DNA of 34,017 nucleotides from Zavarzinia sp. (GTDB lineage Bacteria > Pseudomonadota > Alphaproteobacteria > Zavarziniales > Zavarziniaceae), in the NCBI GenBank assembly GCA_025869435.1, contig JAOZVS010000139.1, forward strand, positions 1 to 34,017, given 5' to 3'. Shown in pieces: positions 1 through 7,403 of this stretch; within the stretch, counting starts at the first letter, position 1, and each line of letters opens with the position of its first letter. The notes beneath the pieces were generated by a model, which was not told the origin of the DNA, did no database searches, and saw only the letters and a program-made list of their open reading frames with translations. The position numbers and the translations under genes are program-made.

Positions 1-36
1 GACTGCAATTGGCCGCTCGACAGGGTACTCTGGATC

Positions 37-375
37 ATGACTGACGAACCGCTGCCGTCCCTGGCCGATCTCGACCGGCGCCTCCGGGAGGCGCGCGAAA
101 CCGTCTTGGGTCCGCCCGAGCCGGAAGCGCCTTCCCGAACGTCGAATGCCTTCGGGTCGGCTATGCGTCTCGGCGTCGAATTCGTTTCCGGATTCGTCGT
201 CGGCGGGTTGATCGGATGGGCGCTCGACCGATGGTTCGGCACGAGACCCTGGTTGATGGTCGTGTTCTTCCTCCTGGGCGCCGCCGCCGGGACGGTGAAC
301 CTGATCCGCGCCGCACGCCGCCTCCAGGCGGAAGCGGAGGCCAGTGAAGAGCAAGATTCGTCAACGCGCGGCTGA
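37..375 (+). CDS. atpI: ATP synthase protein I (AtpZ/AtpI family)
   Basis: Small inner-membrane protein of 112 residues that accompanies F0 operons and is thought to help assemble the c-ring. The N-terminal 45 residues are charged and probably cytoplasmic. Two hydrophobic segments follow, at about residues 47-63 and 70-92, with a GGLIGWALDRWFG stretch at the loop, which is typical of the family. The tail is charged. The gene lies 17 bp before atpB and opens the F0 operon. Its promoter is outside or at the very edge of the window. The call rests on the two-helix pattern plus operon position; the family is poorly conserved in sequence. Confidence 0.9.
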   Translation: MTDEPLPSLADLDRRLREARETVLGPPEPEAPSRTSNAFGSAMRLGVEFVSGFVVGGLIGWALDRWFGTRPWLMVVFFLLGAAAGTVNLIRAARRLQAEAEASEEQDSSTRG

Positions 376-392
376 GAGTTTCGAGGTTCGAC

Positions 393-1139
393 ATGGCCGC
401 AGGCGGCGAAGCGCATGGTCCTCTTCACCAGTTCGAGATCACCCGGCTCGTGCCGCTCGATCTTGGTGGTGTCGATATTTCGTTCACCAATTCCGCGCTG
501 TGGATGGTGATCATCGTCGCCGTCTCGACCCTGTTCTTCGTGATCGCGACCTCGCGCGCCGCGATCGTGCCGGGGCGCCTGCAGTCGATCGCCGAACTCT
601 CCTACGAGTTCGTGGCGGGGCTGCTGCGCGACAACGCCGGCAAGGAGGGGATGAAGTATTTCCCCTTCGTCTTCACCATCTTCATCTTCGTGCTGATGGC
701 CAACATGCTCGGCATGGTGCCCTATTCCTTCACGGTGACCAGCCATCTGGCGGTGACGGCGACCATGTCGTTCATCATCATCATCGGCATCACCGTGCTC
801 GGGATCGTCAAGCATGGTTTCGGCTTCTTCCACGTCTTCCTGCCGTCGGGCGTGCCGATGTGGCTGGCGCCGCTGCTGATCGTGATCGAGGTGATTTCCT
901 ACCTCACCCGTCCGGTCAGCCTCTCCGTCCGTCTCTTCGCCAACATGATGGCGGGCCACACCACCCTGAAGGTCTTCGCGAGCTTCGTCGTCGGACTCGG
1001 CGTGCTCGCCGGCTGGCTGCCGCTTCTCTTCGTCGTGGCGCTGACGGGTCTCGAAGTTCTGATTGCCTTCCTGCAGGCCTATATCTTCACCATCCTGACC
1101 TGCATCTATCTTAACGACGCGTTCCACCCTCATCACTGA
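393..1139 (+). CDS. atpB: F0F1 ATP synthase subunit a
   Basis: Subunit a of the F0 sector, 248 residues, forming the two proton half-channels beside the c-ring. Several hydrophobic helices are visible, and the signature SVRLFANMMAGH contains Arg180, the counterpart of the essential E. coli Arg210 that faces the c-subunit carboxylate. The C-terminal helix (FLQAYIFTILTCIYL) is also typical. Length matches alphaproteobacterial homologues. The start at 393 follows atpI closely, and atpE begins 44 bp downstream, so one transcript is likely. Confidence 0.98.
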   Translation: MAAGGEAHGPLHQFEITRLVPLDLGGVDISFTNSALWMVIIVAVSTLFFVIATSRAAIVPGRLQSIAELSYEFVAGLLRDNAGKEGMKYFPFVFTIFIFVLMANMLGMVPYSFTVTSHLAVTATMSFIIIIGITVLGIVKHGFGFFHVFLPSGVPMWLAPLLIVIEVISYLTRPVSLSVRLFANMMAGHTTLKVFASFVVGLGVLAGWLPLLFVVALTGLEVLIAFLQAYIFTILTCIYLNDAFHPHH

Positions 1140-1183
1140 TATCCTGAGAGCACTGAAGCTCCTAACTTAGAAGGAATGGTTCC

Positions 1184-1408
1184 ATGGAAGTCGAAGCTGC
1201 CAAGATGATCGGCGCCGGCCTCGCGACCCTCGGCCTCGGCGGCGTGGGCATCGGCCTCGGCAATCTGTTCTCCCACTTCGTTGCCGGCGCGCTGCGCAAT
1301 CCCTCGGCCGCTCCGAAGGTGTTCCCGAACCTGCTGCTCGGCGCCGCGCTGACCGAAGCGCTCGGCATCTTCTCGCTGCTGATCGGCCTGCTCGTCCTGT
1401 TCGGTTGA
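1184..1408 (+). CDS. atpE: F0F1 ATP synthase subunit c
   Basis: Proteolipid of 74 residues forming the rotating c-ring. It is a two-helix hairpin: helix 1 carries a Gly-rich run (residues 18-26), the polar loop has the conserved R38-N39-P40, and helix 2 has the ion-binding carboxylate Glu58 in LTEALGIF. I do not see the usual set of Na+-coordinating residues around it, so proton coupling is inferred. A Shine-Dalgarno-like AGAAGGA lies just upstream (about 1169-1175). Confidence 0.98.
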   Translation: MEVEAAKMIGAGLATLGLGGVGIGLGNLFSHFVAGALRNPSAAPKVFPNLLLGAALTEALGIFSLLIGLLVLFG

Positions 1409-1440
1409 TCCCGTAACACTTACCGGGATCGGAACAGGTC

Positions 1441-2013
1441 ATGCGGCAATACATGTTGGGACTGACCCTCGCCGTCGCCGCGGTTTCCCCGGCGCTGGCC
1501 GAGGGTGCCGAGAAGAAGGGGCTGCCTCAGCTCCGCTTCGAGGATTTCCCGCCGCAGATCTTCTGGCTGGCCGTTACCTTCGTGCTCCTGCTCGTTCTTC
1601 TCAGCACCCTGGTGCTGCCGAAGCTGCAGGGCACGATCGAAGGCCGGAAAGCCAAGCTCGAGGGTGATCTTTCCGACGCCGTCCGTCTGAAGGACGAAGC
1701 GGCGGCGGCGATCGCGGCCTATGAAAAGGCCCTGGCGGCGGCGCGGCAGCGCGCCAATGCCATCGCCGCCGAAGCGAAGGCCAAGATCGAAGCCGCGGCA
1801 GCTGCCCGCAAGGCCGAGCTCGAAGCCCAGCTGGCGGAAGAAGCCAAGGCCGCCGAGGCGCGCATCAGCGCGACCAAGGCCGCCGCCCTCGCCGAGGTGC
1901 GCACCATCGCCCTCGACGCATCGCGTGCCATCACGGCCAAGGTGGCCGGCATCGAGGTCGACGAAGCATCTGCCGCCCCGGCGGTCGATGCCGCGCTGGC
2001 CCGCAACGGTTAA
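1441..2013 (+). CDS. atpF': F0F1 ATP synthase subunit b' (second b-type stator subunit)
   Basis: Peripheral stalk subunit of 190 residues. The order is an N-terminal hydrophobic stretch with an Ala-X-Ala end (residues 5-20, SPALAEG), the family-typical LPQLRFEDFPPQIFW segment, one true transmembrane helix (about 41-58), and a long Ala/Lys/Glu-rich coiled coil to the C-terminus. Paired b and b' subunits are known from photosynthetic and other alphaproteobacteria, cyanobacteria and chloroplasts. An in-frame ATG at 1453 is an alternative start. The next gene begins 12 bp after the stop. Confidence 0.95.
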   Translation: MRQYMLGLTLAVAAVSPALAEGAEKKGLPQLRFEDFPPQIFWLAVTFVLLLVLLSTLVLPKLQGTIEGRKAKLEGDLSDAVRLKDEAAAAIAAYEKALAAARQRANAIAAEAKAKIEAAAAARKAELEAQLAEEAKAAEARISATKAAALAEVRTIALDASRAITAKVAGIEVDEASAAPAVDAALARNG

Positions 2014-2025
2014 GGAGCGGACATC

Positions 2026-2517
2026 ATGGAATTCCTGTCCAATCCGGAAACCTGGGTCGCCGTCGCCTTCGTGATCTTCCTTGGCGTGATCGTCTATCTC
2101 AAGGTGCCGGGCTCGATGGGCAAGGCGCTGGACGATCGCGCGGCCAAGATCAAGGCCGACCTCGACGCCGCCGCCAAGCTGAAGGCAGAAGCCGAGGCCG
2201 CTCTCGCGAAATACCGCGAGGCGACCCGGAACGCCGACAAGGAAGCGGAAGCGATCGTTGTCGAGGCCCGCGCCGTGGCCGAAGGCCTCGCCTCCAAGGC
2301 CGAAGCCGATCTGGCCGCCTCCCTCGCCCGCAAGGTCGAGATGGGCAAGGCCAAGATCGCCCAGGCCGAAGCCAATGCGATCGCCGAGGTTCGTCGTATC
2401 GCGGCCGAAGTCGCCGTTGCCGCCGCGCGCGAGATCATCGCGACAAGGCTCGACGGTGCCGCCAAGGACCGCCTGATCGGCGAGACGATCGCCTCCGTGG
2501 CGACCCGTCTGAACTGA
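2026..2517 (+). CDS. atpF: F0F1 ATP synthase subunit b
   Basis: Peripheral stalk subunit b, 163 residues, which holds the F1 catalytic head to subunit a. It has a single N-terminal membrane helix (about residues 8-25) after the NPETWVAVAF motif, then a long Ala/Lys/Glu-rich coiled coil. The start is fixed by an ideal AAGGAG at 2012-2017 overlapping the end of the b' gene. It is the last F0 gene and is followed 26 bp later by a strong terminator, so the F1 genes must be elsewhere. Confidence 0.97.
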   Translation: MEFLSNPETWVAVAFVIFLGVIVYLKVPGSMGKALDDRAAKIKADLDAAAKLKAEAEAALAKYREATRNADKEAEAIVVEARAVAEGLASKAEADLAASLARKVEMGKAKIAQAEANAIAEVRRIAAEVAVAAAREIIATRLDGAAKDRLIGETIASVATRLN

Positions 2518-2543
2518 CGCTCCACGCAAGATCTGCACGATTT

Positions 2544-2583
2544 GAAACCCCGGCAGGGCAACCTGCCGGGGTTTCGCTTTTTA
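2544..2583 (+). terminator. Rho-independent terminator of the F0 operon
   Basis: A perfect 14-bp stem (2544-2557 with 2562-2575) closes on a GCAA tetraloop and is followed by a T-rich run (GCTTTTTA). It ends the atpI-atpF transcription unit. Confidence 0.95.
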
Positions 2584-2591
2584 TCCCCTTC

Positions 2592-2625
2592 TTGACGGGA
2601 CGCTGACCTCTCCGTGCTCTACGCT
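2592..2625 (+). promoter_or_regulatory. Possible sigma-70 promoter for the GGDEF gene
   Basis: A good -35 hexamer, TTGACG, lies at 2592-2597. The -10 region downstream (TGCTCT to TACGCT, about 2615-2625) matches poorly. It is placed between the F0 terminator and the GGDEF start, where a promoter is expected. Weak evidence. Confidence 0.3.
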
Positions 2626-2690
2626 GTGGTGGAGGGCATGTTCGGGTCGTAATGTGACAAGGGGGTTCAAGGAGCCAGCAACAGATCAGC

Positions 2691-3848
2691 ATGGACAGCA
2701 TCTCGATCCCCAATTTCTTCCTGTTGCTTCTGTTGCCGGTCATCGCCGCGCTCTTCGGCACGATCATCGTGCTCGCGCATGTCATGACCCGGACGGGGCG
2801 CTATACCCTGCTGGCGCCTTTCGCTTTCTATTTCTTCGCCGCCGCCCTGACGCTGCAATCCTTCGTCTGGCCGCCCATGACGCCGGGCGGCACGACGATC
2901 GTCGCGATATTCTATGTCGCCAGCGTCTTCGCGACCTCGGAACTGTTCCTGCGCTTCTTCGGCAAGCGGAACGATTACCGCCTGGCCCTGCCCGCCGCCC
3001 TCGCCGTTGTGGTGGCCATGCATTATTTCAGCGCGATCGCGCCCGATGTCGTGGCCCAGATCTATGTGCTGAATTTCTCCTGCGGCCTCAGCCTGATCGC
3101 GACCGCCCTTCGCATCGGGCCGGCCCGCCACGAGAAGCCCCTGATCGGTCAGGCGATCTACTGGGGCCTCATGGCGATGGGCGCCCATTTTATCCCGCGC
3201 TGCCTTCTGGCCGTGTATTTCGACGCGCAATTGCCGCCCCCGGCCGATTTCCGTGAGACGATCTATTGGGCGAGCACCAATTTCTTCGGCATCCTGACGT
3301 TTGTCGCCCTGACCACCATGGTCCTGTGCTGCATGGCCAGCGATGTCGTCGATGCCACGCGGAATGACGGTCTGCACGACCCCCTGAGCGGCCTTCTGAA
3401 TCGCCGCGGCTTCGAGCACCACGCGCAGCCCGCCCATCAGGCACCCTGCGGCGTGATCTTCTGCGATCTCGATCACTTCAAGGACATCAACGACACCCTC
3501 GGCCATGGTGTCGGGGACAATGTGCTGCGGGAAGTCGGCCAGTTGATCCGGCGCCATCTGACCGCCGGCGCCATCGCCGCCCGGGTCGGCGGCGAGGAGT
3601 TCATCATTCTCCGGCCGCGCCGCGCGCAGGACGACAACTTCAGATTCGCCGAGGCCCTGCGCCGGGAGATCGAAGACTGCGCCTTCTCCGGCGTGCCGCC
3701 GGACATGACCATCACCGCCAGTTTCGGCGTGGTGACGGGCCTCGAGGGCGAAAGCCTGGACAATCTGATGCGCAGCGCCGACGCCATGCTCTATGCCGCC
3801 AAATCGAGCGGTCGAAACCGCTCCGTGACCACCTATCCCCATATCTGA
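2691..3848 (+). CDS. Membrane-anchored GGDEF diguanylate cyclase
   Basis: Protein of 385 residues predicted to make cyclic di-GMP from two GTP. Residues 1 to about 220 contain six or seven hydrophobic helices forming a membrane sensor module of no family I can name. The C-terminal half is a GGDEF domain starting at DPLSGLLNRRGF, with the metal/GTP motif FCDLDHFKDIND and the active-site GGEEF at residues 300-304, so catalysis is likely. No RxxD inhibitory site is present five residues ahead of GGEEF, which suggests it is not product-inhibited there. No EAL domain is fused. It stands alone between the F0 terminator and the GAF gene. Confidence 0.93.
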   Translation: MDSISIPNFFLLLLLPVIAALFGTIIVLAHVMTRTGRYTLLAPFAFYFFAAALTLQSFVWPPMTPGGTTIVAIFYVASVFATSELFLRFFGKRNDYRLALPAALAVVVAMHYFSAIAPDVVAQIYVLNFSCGLSLIATALRIGPARHEKPLIGQAIYWGLMAMGAHFIPRCLLAVYFDAQLPPPADFRETIYWASTNFFGILTFVALTTMVLCCMASDVVDATRNDGLHDPLSGLLNRRGFEHHAQPAHQAPCGVIFCDLDHFKDINDTLGHGVGDNVLREVGQLIRRHLTAGAIAARVGGEEFIILRPRRAQDDNFRFAEALRREIEDCAFSGVPPDMTITASFGVVTGLEGESLDNLMRSADAMLYAAKSSGRNRSVTTYPHI

Positions 3849-3863
3849 GAGATGAGACCTGCT

Positions 3864-3884
3864 TCACCGCGAAAGCGGCGGTGA
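3864..3884 (+). other. Hairpin between the GGDEF and GAF genes
   Basis: A 7-bp perfect inverted repeat (3864-3870 with 3878-3884) contains an alternative CCGC-GAAA-GCGG hairpin with a GNRA-type loop. No T-run follows, so it is not a standard terminator. It could stabilise or end the GGDEF transcript. Confidence 0.4.
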
Positions 3885-3940
3885 TATCGCAGTGTGGCCG
3901 ACATGCTGGTACACTCGCCGGCATTCAAGGGGGGAACCTG

Positions 3941-4585
3941 ATGGCCATGGATCGTTCGTTTCTGAGCCGCTATCTCGGCATCGCGCCGTCGACGCGGGAG
4001 GAAGGCGTGTTGCGCCTGCTGCTCGAGACGGCGATTCGCACGGTGGACGCGGCCGAAGGCTCGGTCCTCGCCTATGACCGCGATGCCAACGACCTGCGCT
4101 TCGTCATGACCGTGAACGGCCCGTCCAGCCTGATCGGCCAGCGCGTTCCGATCGGCGCGGGCCTGACCGGCCTCGCCGCCCTCACCCATGAAGTCCAGAT
4201 CGGCGCCCCCACCTTCAAGACCGTCGATGATTGCAACCAGGCGACCGGGGTCGAGGGCGAGCCCAGCGCCGTCATCGCCGCCCCCATGGTTTCGGGCGAT
4301 ACGCTAATCGGCGTGCTGACCGGCGTCCGCTTCAAGCCGGGCTACCGTTTCACCACCGATGATGGCCGGGCCTATGGCAATTTCTCGACCATCGCCGCCC
4401 TGATGCTGGACCAGCACAGCCGCCTGCGCGAACTCTCGGGCGGCACCGGCGATGTCACCACCGCCGGCTTCGGACCGGAGGAGGCACGCATCATGGCGGC
4501 TGTCGCCTCGGTCGCGCGCAGCCGGCCGGACCGCCTGCCCCGCCTCGCCCAATTGTTCGAACAGATGGCCGATATCGCCATCTGA
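3941..4585 (+). CDS. GAF-domain protein, first gene of the protease/exporter cassette
   Basis: Soluble protein of 214 residues. Residues about 15-155 form a GAF-type sensory domain: a helix with LLLETAIRTVDAAEGSVLAYD, then the GAF-like RVPIGAGLTGLAA and SAVIAAPMVSGDTLIGVL strands. The remaining 60 residues are helical with no recognisable output domain, so the ligand and partner are unknown. The start at 3941 is chosen because AAGGGGGG lies 5-6 bp upstream; an extension from 3881 lacks support. It is followed after 12 bp by the S8 protease gene and then by an overlapping ABC exporter gene, so it may be the sensor or regulator of that pair. That role is inference from position only. Confidence 0.85.
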   Translation: MAMDRSFLSRYLGIAPSTREEGVLRLLLETAIRTVDAAEGSVLAYDRDANDLRFVMTVNGPSSLIGQRVPIGAGLTGLAALTHEVQIGAPTFKTVDDCNQATGVEGEPSAVIAAPMVSGDTLIGVLTGVRFKPGYRFTTDDGRAYGNFSTIAALMLDQHSRLRELSGGTGDVTTAGFGPEEARIMAAVASVARSRPDRLPRLAQLFEQMADIAI

Positions 4586-4597
4586 TCGGCCGCGCCC

Positions 4598-5365
4598 ATG
4601 TCCTCCGTCGCGATTACCGAAGCCACGGCCGCCCGATTCGACGAACTGGCCGCGAGCGATCTCGCCCCGGTCGAGGTCGCCGTTATCGATTCCGGCATCG
4701 ACGCCACCCATCCCGACCTCGCCGGCCGCGTCGTCAGCCAATGGACGGTCGAGGACGAGGAGGGCCGCCTCGCCGTCCATCCCCTCGAAACCGGCATCAA
4801 CAACGATACTTTCGGCCATGGCACCGCGGTCGCCGGCATCATCGCCCGCATCGCGCCCAATGCCCGCATCCACGACATCCGCGTGCTCGACGCCCGCAAC
4901 AAGGGCGATCCCACCGCCTCCCTCGTCGCCTTCCGCCATGTCCTCGCCCAGCGCCTGCGCCTCATCAACATGAGCCTGGCCATTCCCGCCTCCCAGCGCG
5001 AACCGCTCTTCAAATTGTGCGAAAGCGCCTATCAGCGGAACCAGGTGGTGGTCGCCGCCAAGCGCAATGTTCCCGTGACCGACGAAGGCCTGCCGGCGGA
5101 ATTTTCCAGCGTCATCTCGATCGACAATCATCAGGTCGAGCCGATGAGCCTGCATTTCATCGAACAGGGCCTGATCGAATTCGCCACCCTCGGCAACGAC
5201 CTGACGGTGCCCGCCCCCGGTGGCGGCTACACGGTGAAGACCGGCACCAGTTTCGCGACGCCGACGGTCACCGCCATGTGCTGCCTGTTCCTGGGCCGCT
5301 GGCCGATGCTTCGCCAGTTCGAGCTGAAAACCATTCTGAAAGCCCGCGCCCATGGCCATGTCTGA
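4598..5365 (+). CDS. Subtilisin-like (S8) serine protease without signal peptide
   Basis: Peptidase of 255 residues with the complete S8 triad: Asp31 in VIDSGID, His74 in GHGT, and Ser218 in GTSFATP. The expected oxyanion Asn region reads VVVAAKRN (Asn157) instead of the usual AAGN, an uncommon form. There is no signal peptide, propeptide or C-terminal extension, so it is probably cytosolic, unlike secreted subtilisins. It is shorter than most S8 enzymes. No clear ribosome site precedes the ATG, which suggests coupling to the GAF gene 12 bp upstream. Its last 14 bp overlap the exporter gene. Such an arrangement is reminiscent of leader proteases paired with peptide exporters, but no precursor peptide was found. 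Confidence 0.9.
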   Translation: MSSVAITEATAARFDELAASDLAPVEVAVIDSGIDATHPDLAGRVVSQWTVEDEEGRLAVHPLETGINNDTFGHGTAVAGIIARIAPNARIHDIRVLDARNKGDPTASLVAFRHVLAQRLRLINMSLAIPASQREPLFKLCESAYQRNQVVVAAKRNVPVTDEGLPAEFSSVISIDNHQVEPMSLHFIEQGLIEFATLGNDLTVPAPGGGYTVKTGTSFATPTVTAMCCLFLGRWPMLRQFELKTILKARAHGHV

Positions 5366-7403
5366 CGGACCGCCGCCCGGCCCCGGCGCCGAGAAGAAAG
5401 CCCCGCCGCCCCAGGGCATTCCCCTGCCATTGGCCGGCGCCCCCAAAGGCGCCCCGCCCCCCGGCGCGATGCCGCCCGGTGGCATGAAGGGGCCGGGCGG
5501 CCCCGGCTTCCCCGGCCTGCCTTTTCCGCCGGAGCCGATGAAGTTCTCCAAGCTGCTGCGCTGGGCGGTGATGCTGGCGAAATCGGCGCCGCTGCCCTTC
5601 CTCGCCTCGGTCGGGCTCGCCGCCCTGGTCAACGCGCTCACGCCCTATACCCAGCAGGTGCTGGTCTCGCTGACCGGGGCGCTGGAAGGCAAGGGCACGG
5701 CCGATCCGAAGATGATGGCCCTCCTCTATGCCGTGCTCGCCGTCGTCGTCATCCTGCTGTCGATGGCCAGCAAGCTGGTCACCACCTGGTCGAACGAGAA
5801 GATGCTGGTCGCGCTGCGCCATCTGCTGCACGACCGGATGCTGCTGCTCGGCCCGCAGTTCCACGGCAAGGTGACCGGGCCACAGCTGGTCCAGATCATC
5901 AATAATTTCTCGGCCGGGGCGCAGTTCACCTTGCGCGAAATCCTGGCCTATCCGCTCACCCGCGGTGTCGGCCTCGTCACCGCCGGAATTTTCCTCGCCG
6001 GCAATCTGTCGGCCTTCGCCGGCATTCCGCCGCTGGCGCGCTGGATATTGCTGGCGCTCGTCGTGATCATTCCGCTGATCGGCTGGAAACTGTCGGGCGT
6101 CGTCGGCCGGGCCTTCGAGCAGGTCCGGGCCGAGGAAGCGGCCTTCGCCGACGAATTGGGCAATTCCACCGCCCAGCCCCTCGAAGTCCAGCTGATGCGC
6201 GCCCAGGCCCAGCGCTCCCGCTCGATCGGGGAGCGGCTGCAGTCGGTGATGGCGGCCAAGCTGCGCGCCACCCTGCGGCGCGAGGCGGCGCAGCAGTTCC
6301 AGGGCTCCATGTCGGTGATCCTGACCACCGTCCTCCTGATCTATGCCGCCTTTTCCTTCGACGCCAGCACACCCGTGGGCGCCCTGCTCGGCCTTATCCT
6401 GATGGTGCCGCTGGTCGTCGGGCCGATCCAGGAACTGGTCACCTTCTTCACCGGCCTTTCGGTCAACTGGCCGATGATCCGCCCGGTGGGCGAGATCATC
6501 GACGCAAAACCTGAAATCGCCGACGCCCGGGATGCCGCCGATATCGCCATCGCGGACCCGGTGGCGGAATTGGCGAATGTCACCTTCGGCTATCCCCCGG
6601 CCAAGACCCCGGTGATCCTGAACGGCGTCTCGCACCGCTTCCGGGCGCAGGCGATCACGGCGATCGTCGGCGGCTCGGGCTCGGGCAAGAGTTCGGTGAT
6701 GCGCCTCCTCGTCCGGCTGTATGACCCGCAAGGGGGTGTGGTCACCATCGGTGGCCGGCCGCTGACCGCCTATACGCTGGAATCCCTGCGCCGGCAGGTC
6801 GTCACCCTGTCGCAGTTTCCGTTGATGCTGTCGGGATCCTTGCGCAAGAATTTCGAGCTGGTGAAGCCGGATGTGAGTGACGACGAAATCCTCGCCGTGC
6901 TGCGCCGGGTCGGCGTGCTCGATGCCCTCAACCGGATCCGGCCCGAGGGTGTCCTCGATATTCCGGTGACCCAGGCGGCCGGCACCGGCACCCTGTCGGG
7001 CGGCCAGCGCCGGCTGGTGGCGCTGGCCCGCGCCCTGATCCTCGCCCCGCGCATCCTGCTGCTCGACGAGCCGTCGACCGGCGTCGATGTCGAATCGACC
7101 TCGCGCCTTGTCGCGGTGCTGCGCGAGTTGTCGCGCGAGGTGACGATCATCATGGTCGAACATGACGTCGATTTCGTCACCGCCGTCGCCGACGAAGTGG
7201 TCTGTATCGAGAACGGCCAGTTCGTCTCGGCCGGGGCGCCGCAGGCGCTGATCAGCGCTGGCGGCAATCTCTTCGCCCGCTTCGTCGAAGCCCGCCGCCG
7301 GGCCACCTCGACCGATCACCTCGATATCGAGCGGGTGCCGCTGCCGGCCATCGCCAAGGGCGGGAAAGGCCCGGCTTACCCCCCCGGTGCCAGCAACTCG
7401 TAG
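5352..7403 (+). CDS. ABC exporter (fused membrane and ATPase domains) with Pro/Gly-rich N-terminus
   Basis: Half-transporter of 683 residues. Residues 1 to about 62 are low-complexity Pro/Gly/Ala with PPPGP, GAPPPG and FPGLPFPP runs. Residues about 70-360 hold the six-helix exporter domain. The ATPase domain follows, with Walker A at 440-447 (GGSGSGKS), signature LSGGQ at 548-552, and Walker B ending in Asp572-Glu573; the VEHD histidine switch is also present. It should be active as a homodimer. The substrate is unknown. It overlaps the S8 protease gene by 14 bp; a second ATG lies at 5358. There is no peptidase C39 domain, consistent with a separate protease supplying any cleavage. The 3' end overlaps the convergent monooxygenase gene by 28 bp. 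Confidence 0.92.
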   Translation: MAMSDGPPPGPGAEKKAPPPQGIPLPLAGAPKGAPPPGAMPPGGMKGPGGPGFPGLPFPPEPMKFSKLLRWAVMLAKSAPLPFLASVGLAALVNALTPYTQQVLVSLTGALEGKGTADPKMMALLYAVLAVVVILLSMASKLVTTWSNEKMLVALRHLLHDRMLLLGPQFHGKVTGPQLVQIINNFSAGAQFTLREILAYPLTRGVGLVTAGIFLAGNLSAFAGIPPLARWILLALVVIIPLIGWKLSGVVGRAFEQVRAEEAAFADELGNSTAQPLEVQLMRAQAQRSRSIGERLQSVMAAKLRATLRREAAQQFQGSMSVILTTVLLIYAAFSFDASTPVGALLGLILMVPLVVGPIQELVTFFTGLSVNWPMIRPVGEIIDAKPEIADARDAADIAIADPVAELANVTFGYPPAKTPVILNGVSHRFRAQAITAIVGGSGSGKSSVMRLLVRLYDPQGGVVTIGGRPLTAYTLESLRRQVVTLSQFPLMLSGSLRKNFELVKPDVSDDEILAVLRRVGVLDALNRIRPEGVLDIPVTQAAGTGTLSGGQRRLVALARALILAPRILLLDEPSTGVDVESTSRLVAVLRELSREVTIIMVEHDVDFVTAVADEVVCIENGQFVSAGAPQALISAGGNLFARFVEARRRATSTDHLDIERVPLPAIAKGGKGPAYPPGASNS

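Noticed and set aside
1420-2538. Minus-strand open frame opposite atpF' and atpF
   Set aside because: Gly/Leu/Arg-biased mirror of the coiled-coil stalk genes.
3849-3940. Hidden precursor peptide gene ahead of the GAF-protease-exporter cassette
   Set aside because: The 92-bp gap holds no short frame with a ribosome site; only a hairpin is visible.
5268-7319. Long minus-strand open frame opposite the ABC exporter
   Set aside because: Codon-mirrored shadow of the exporter gene with no domain pattern.
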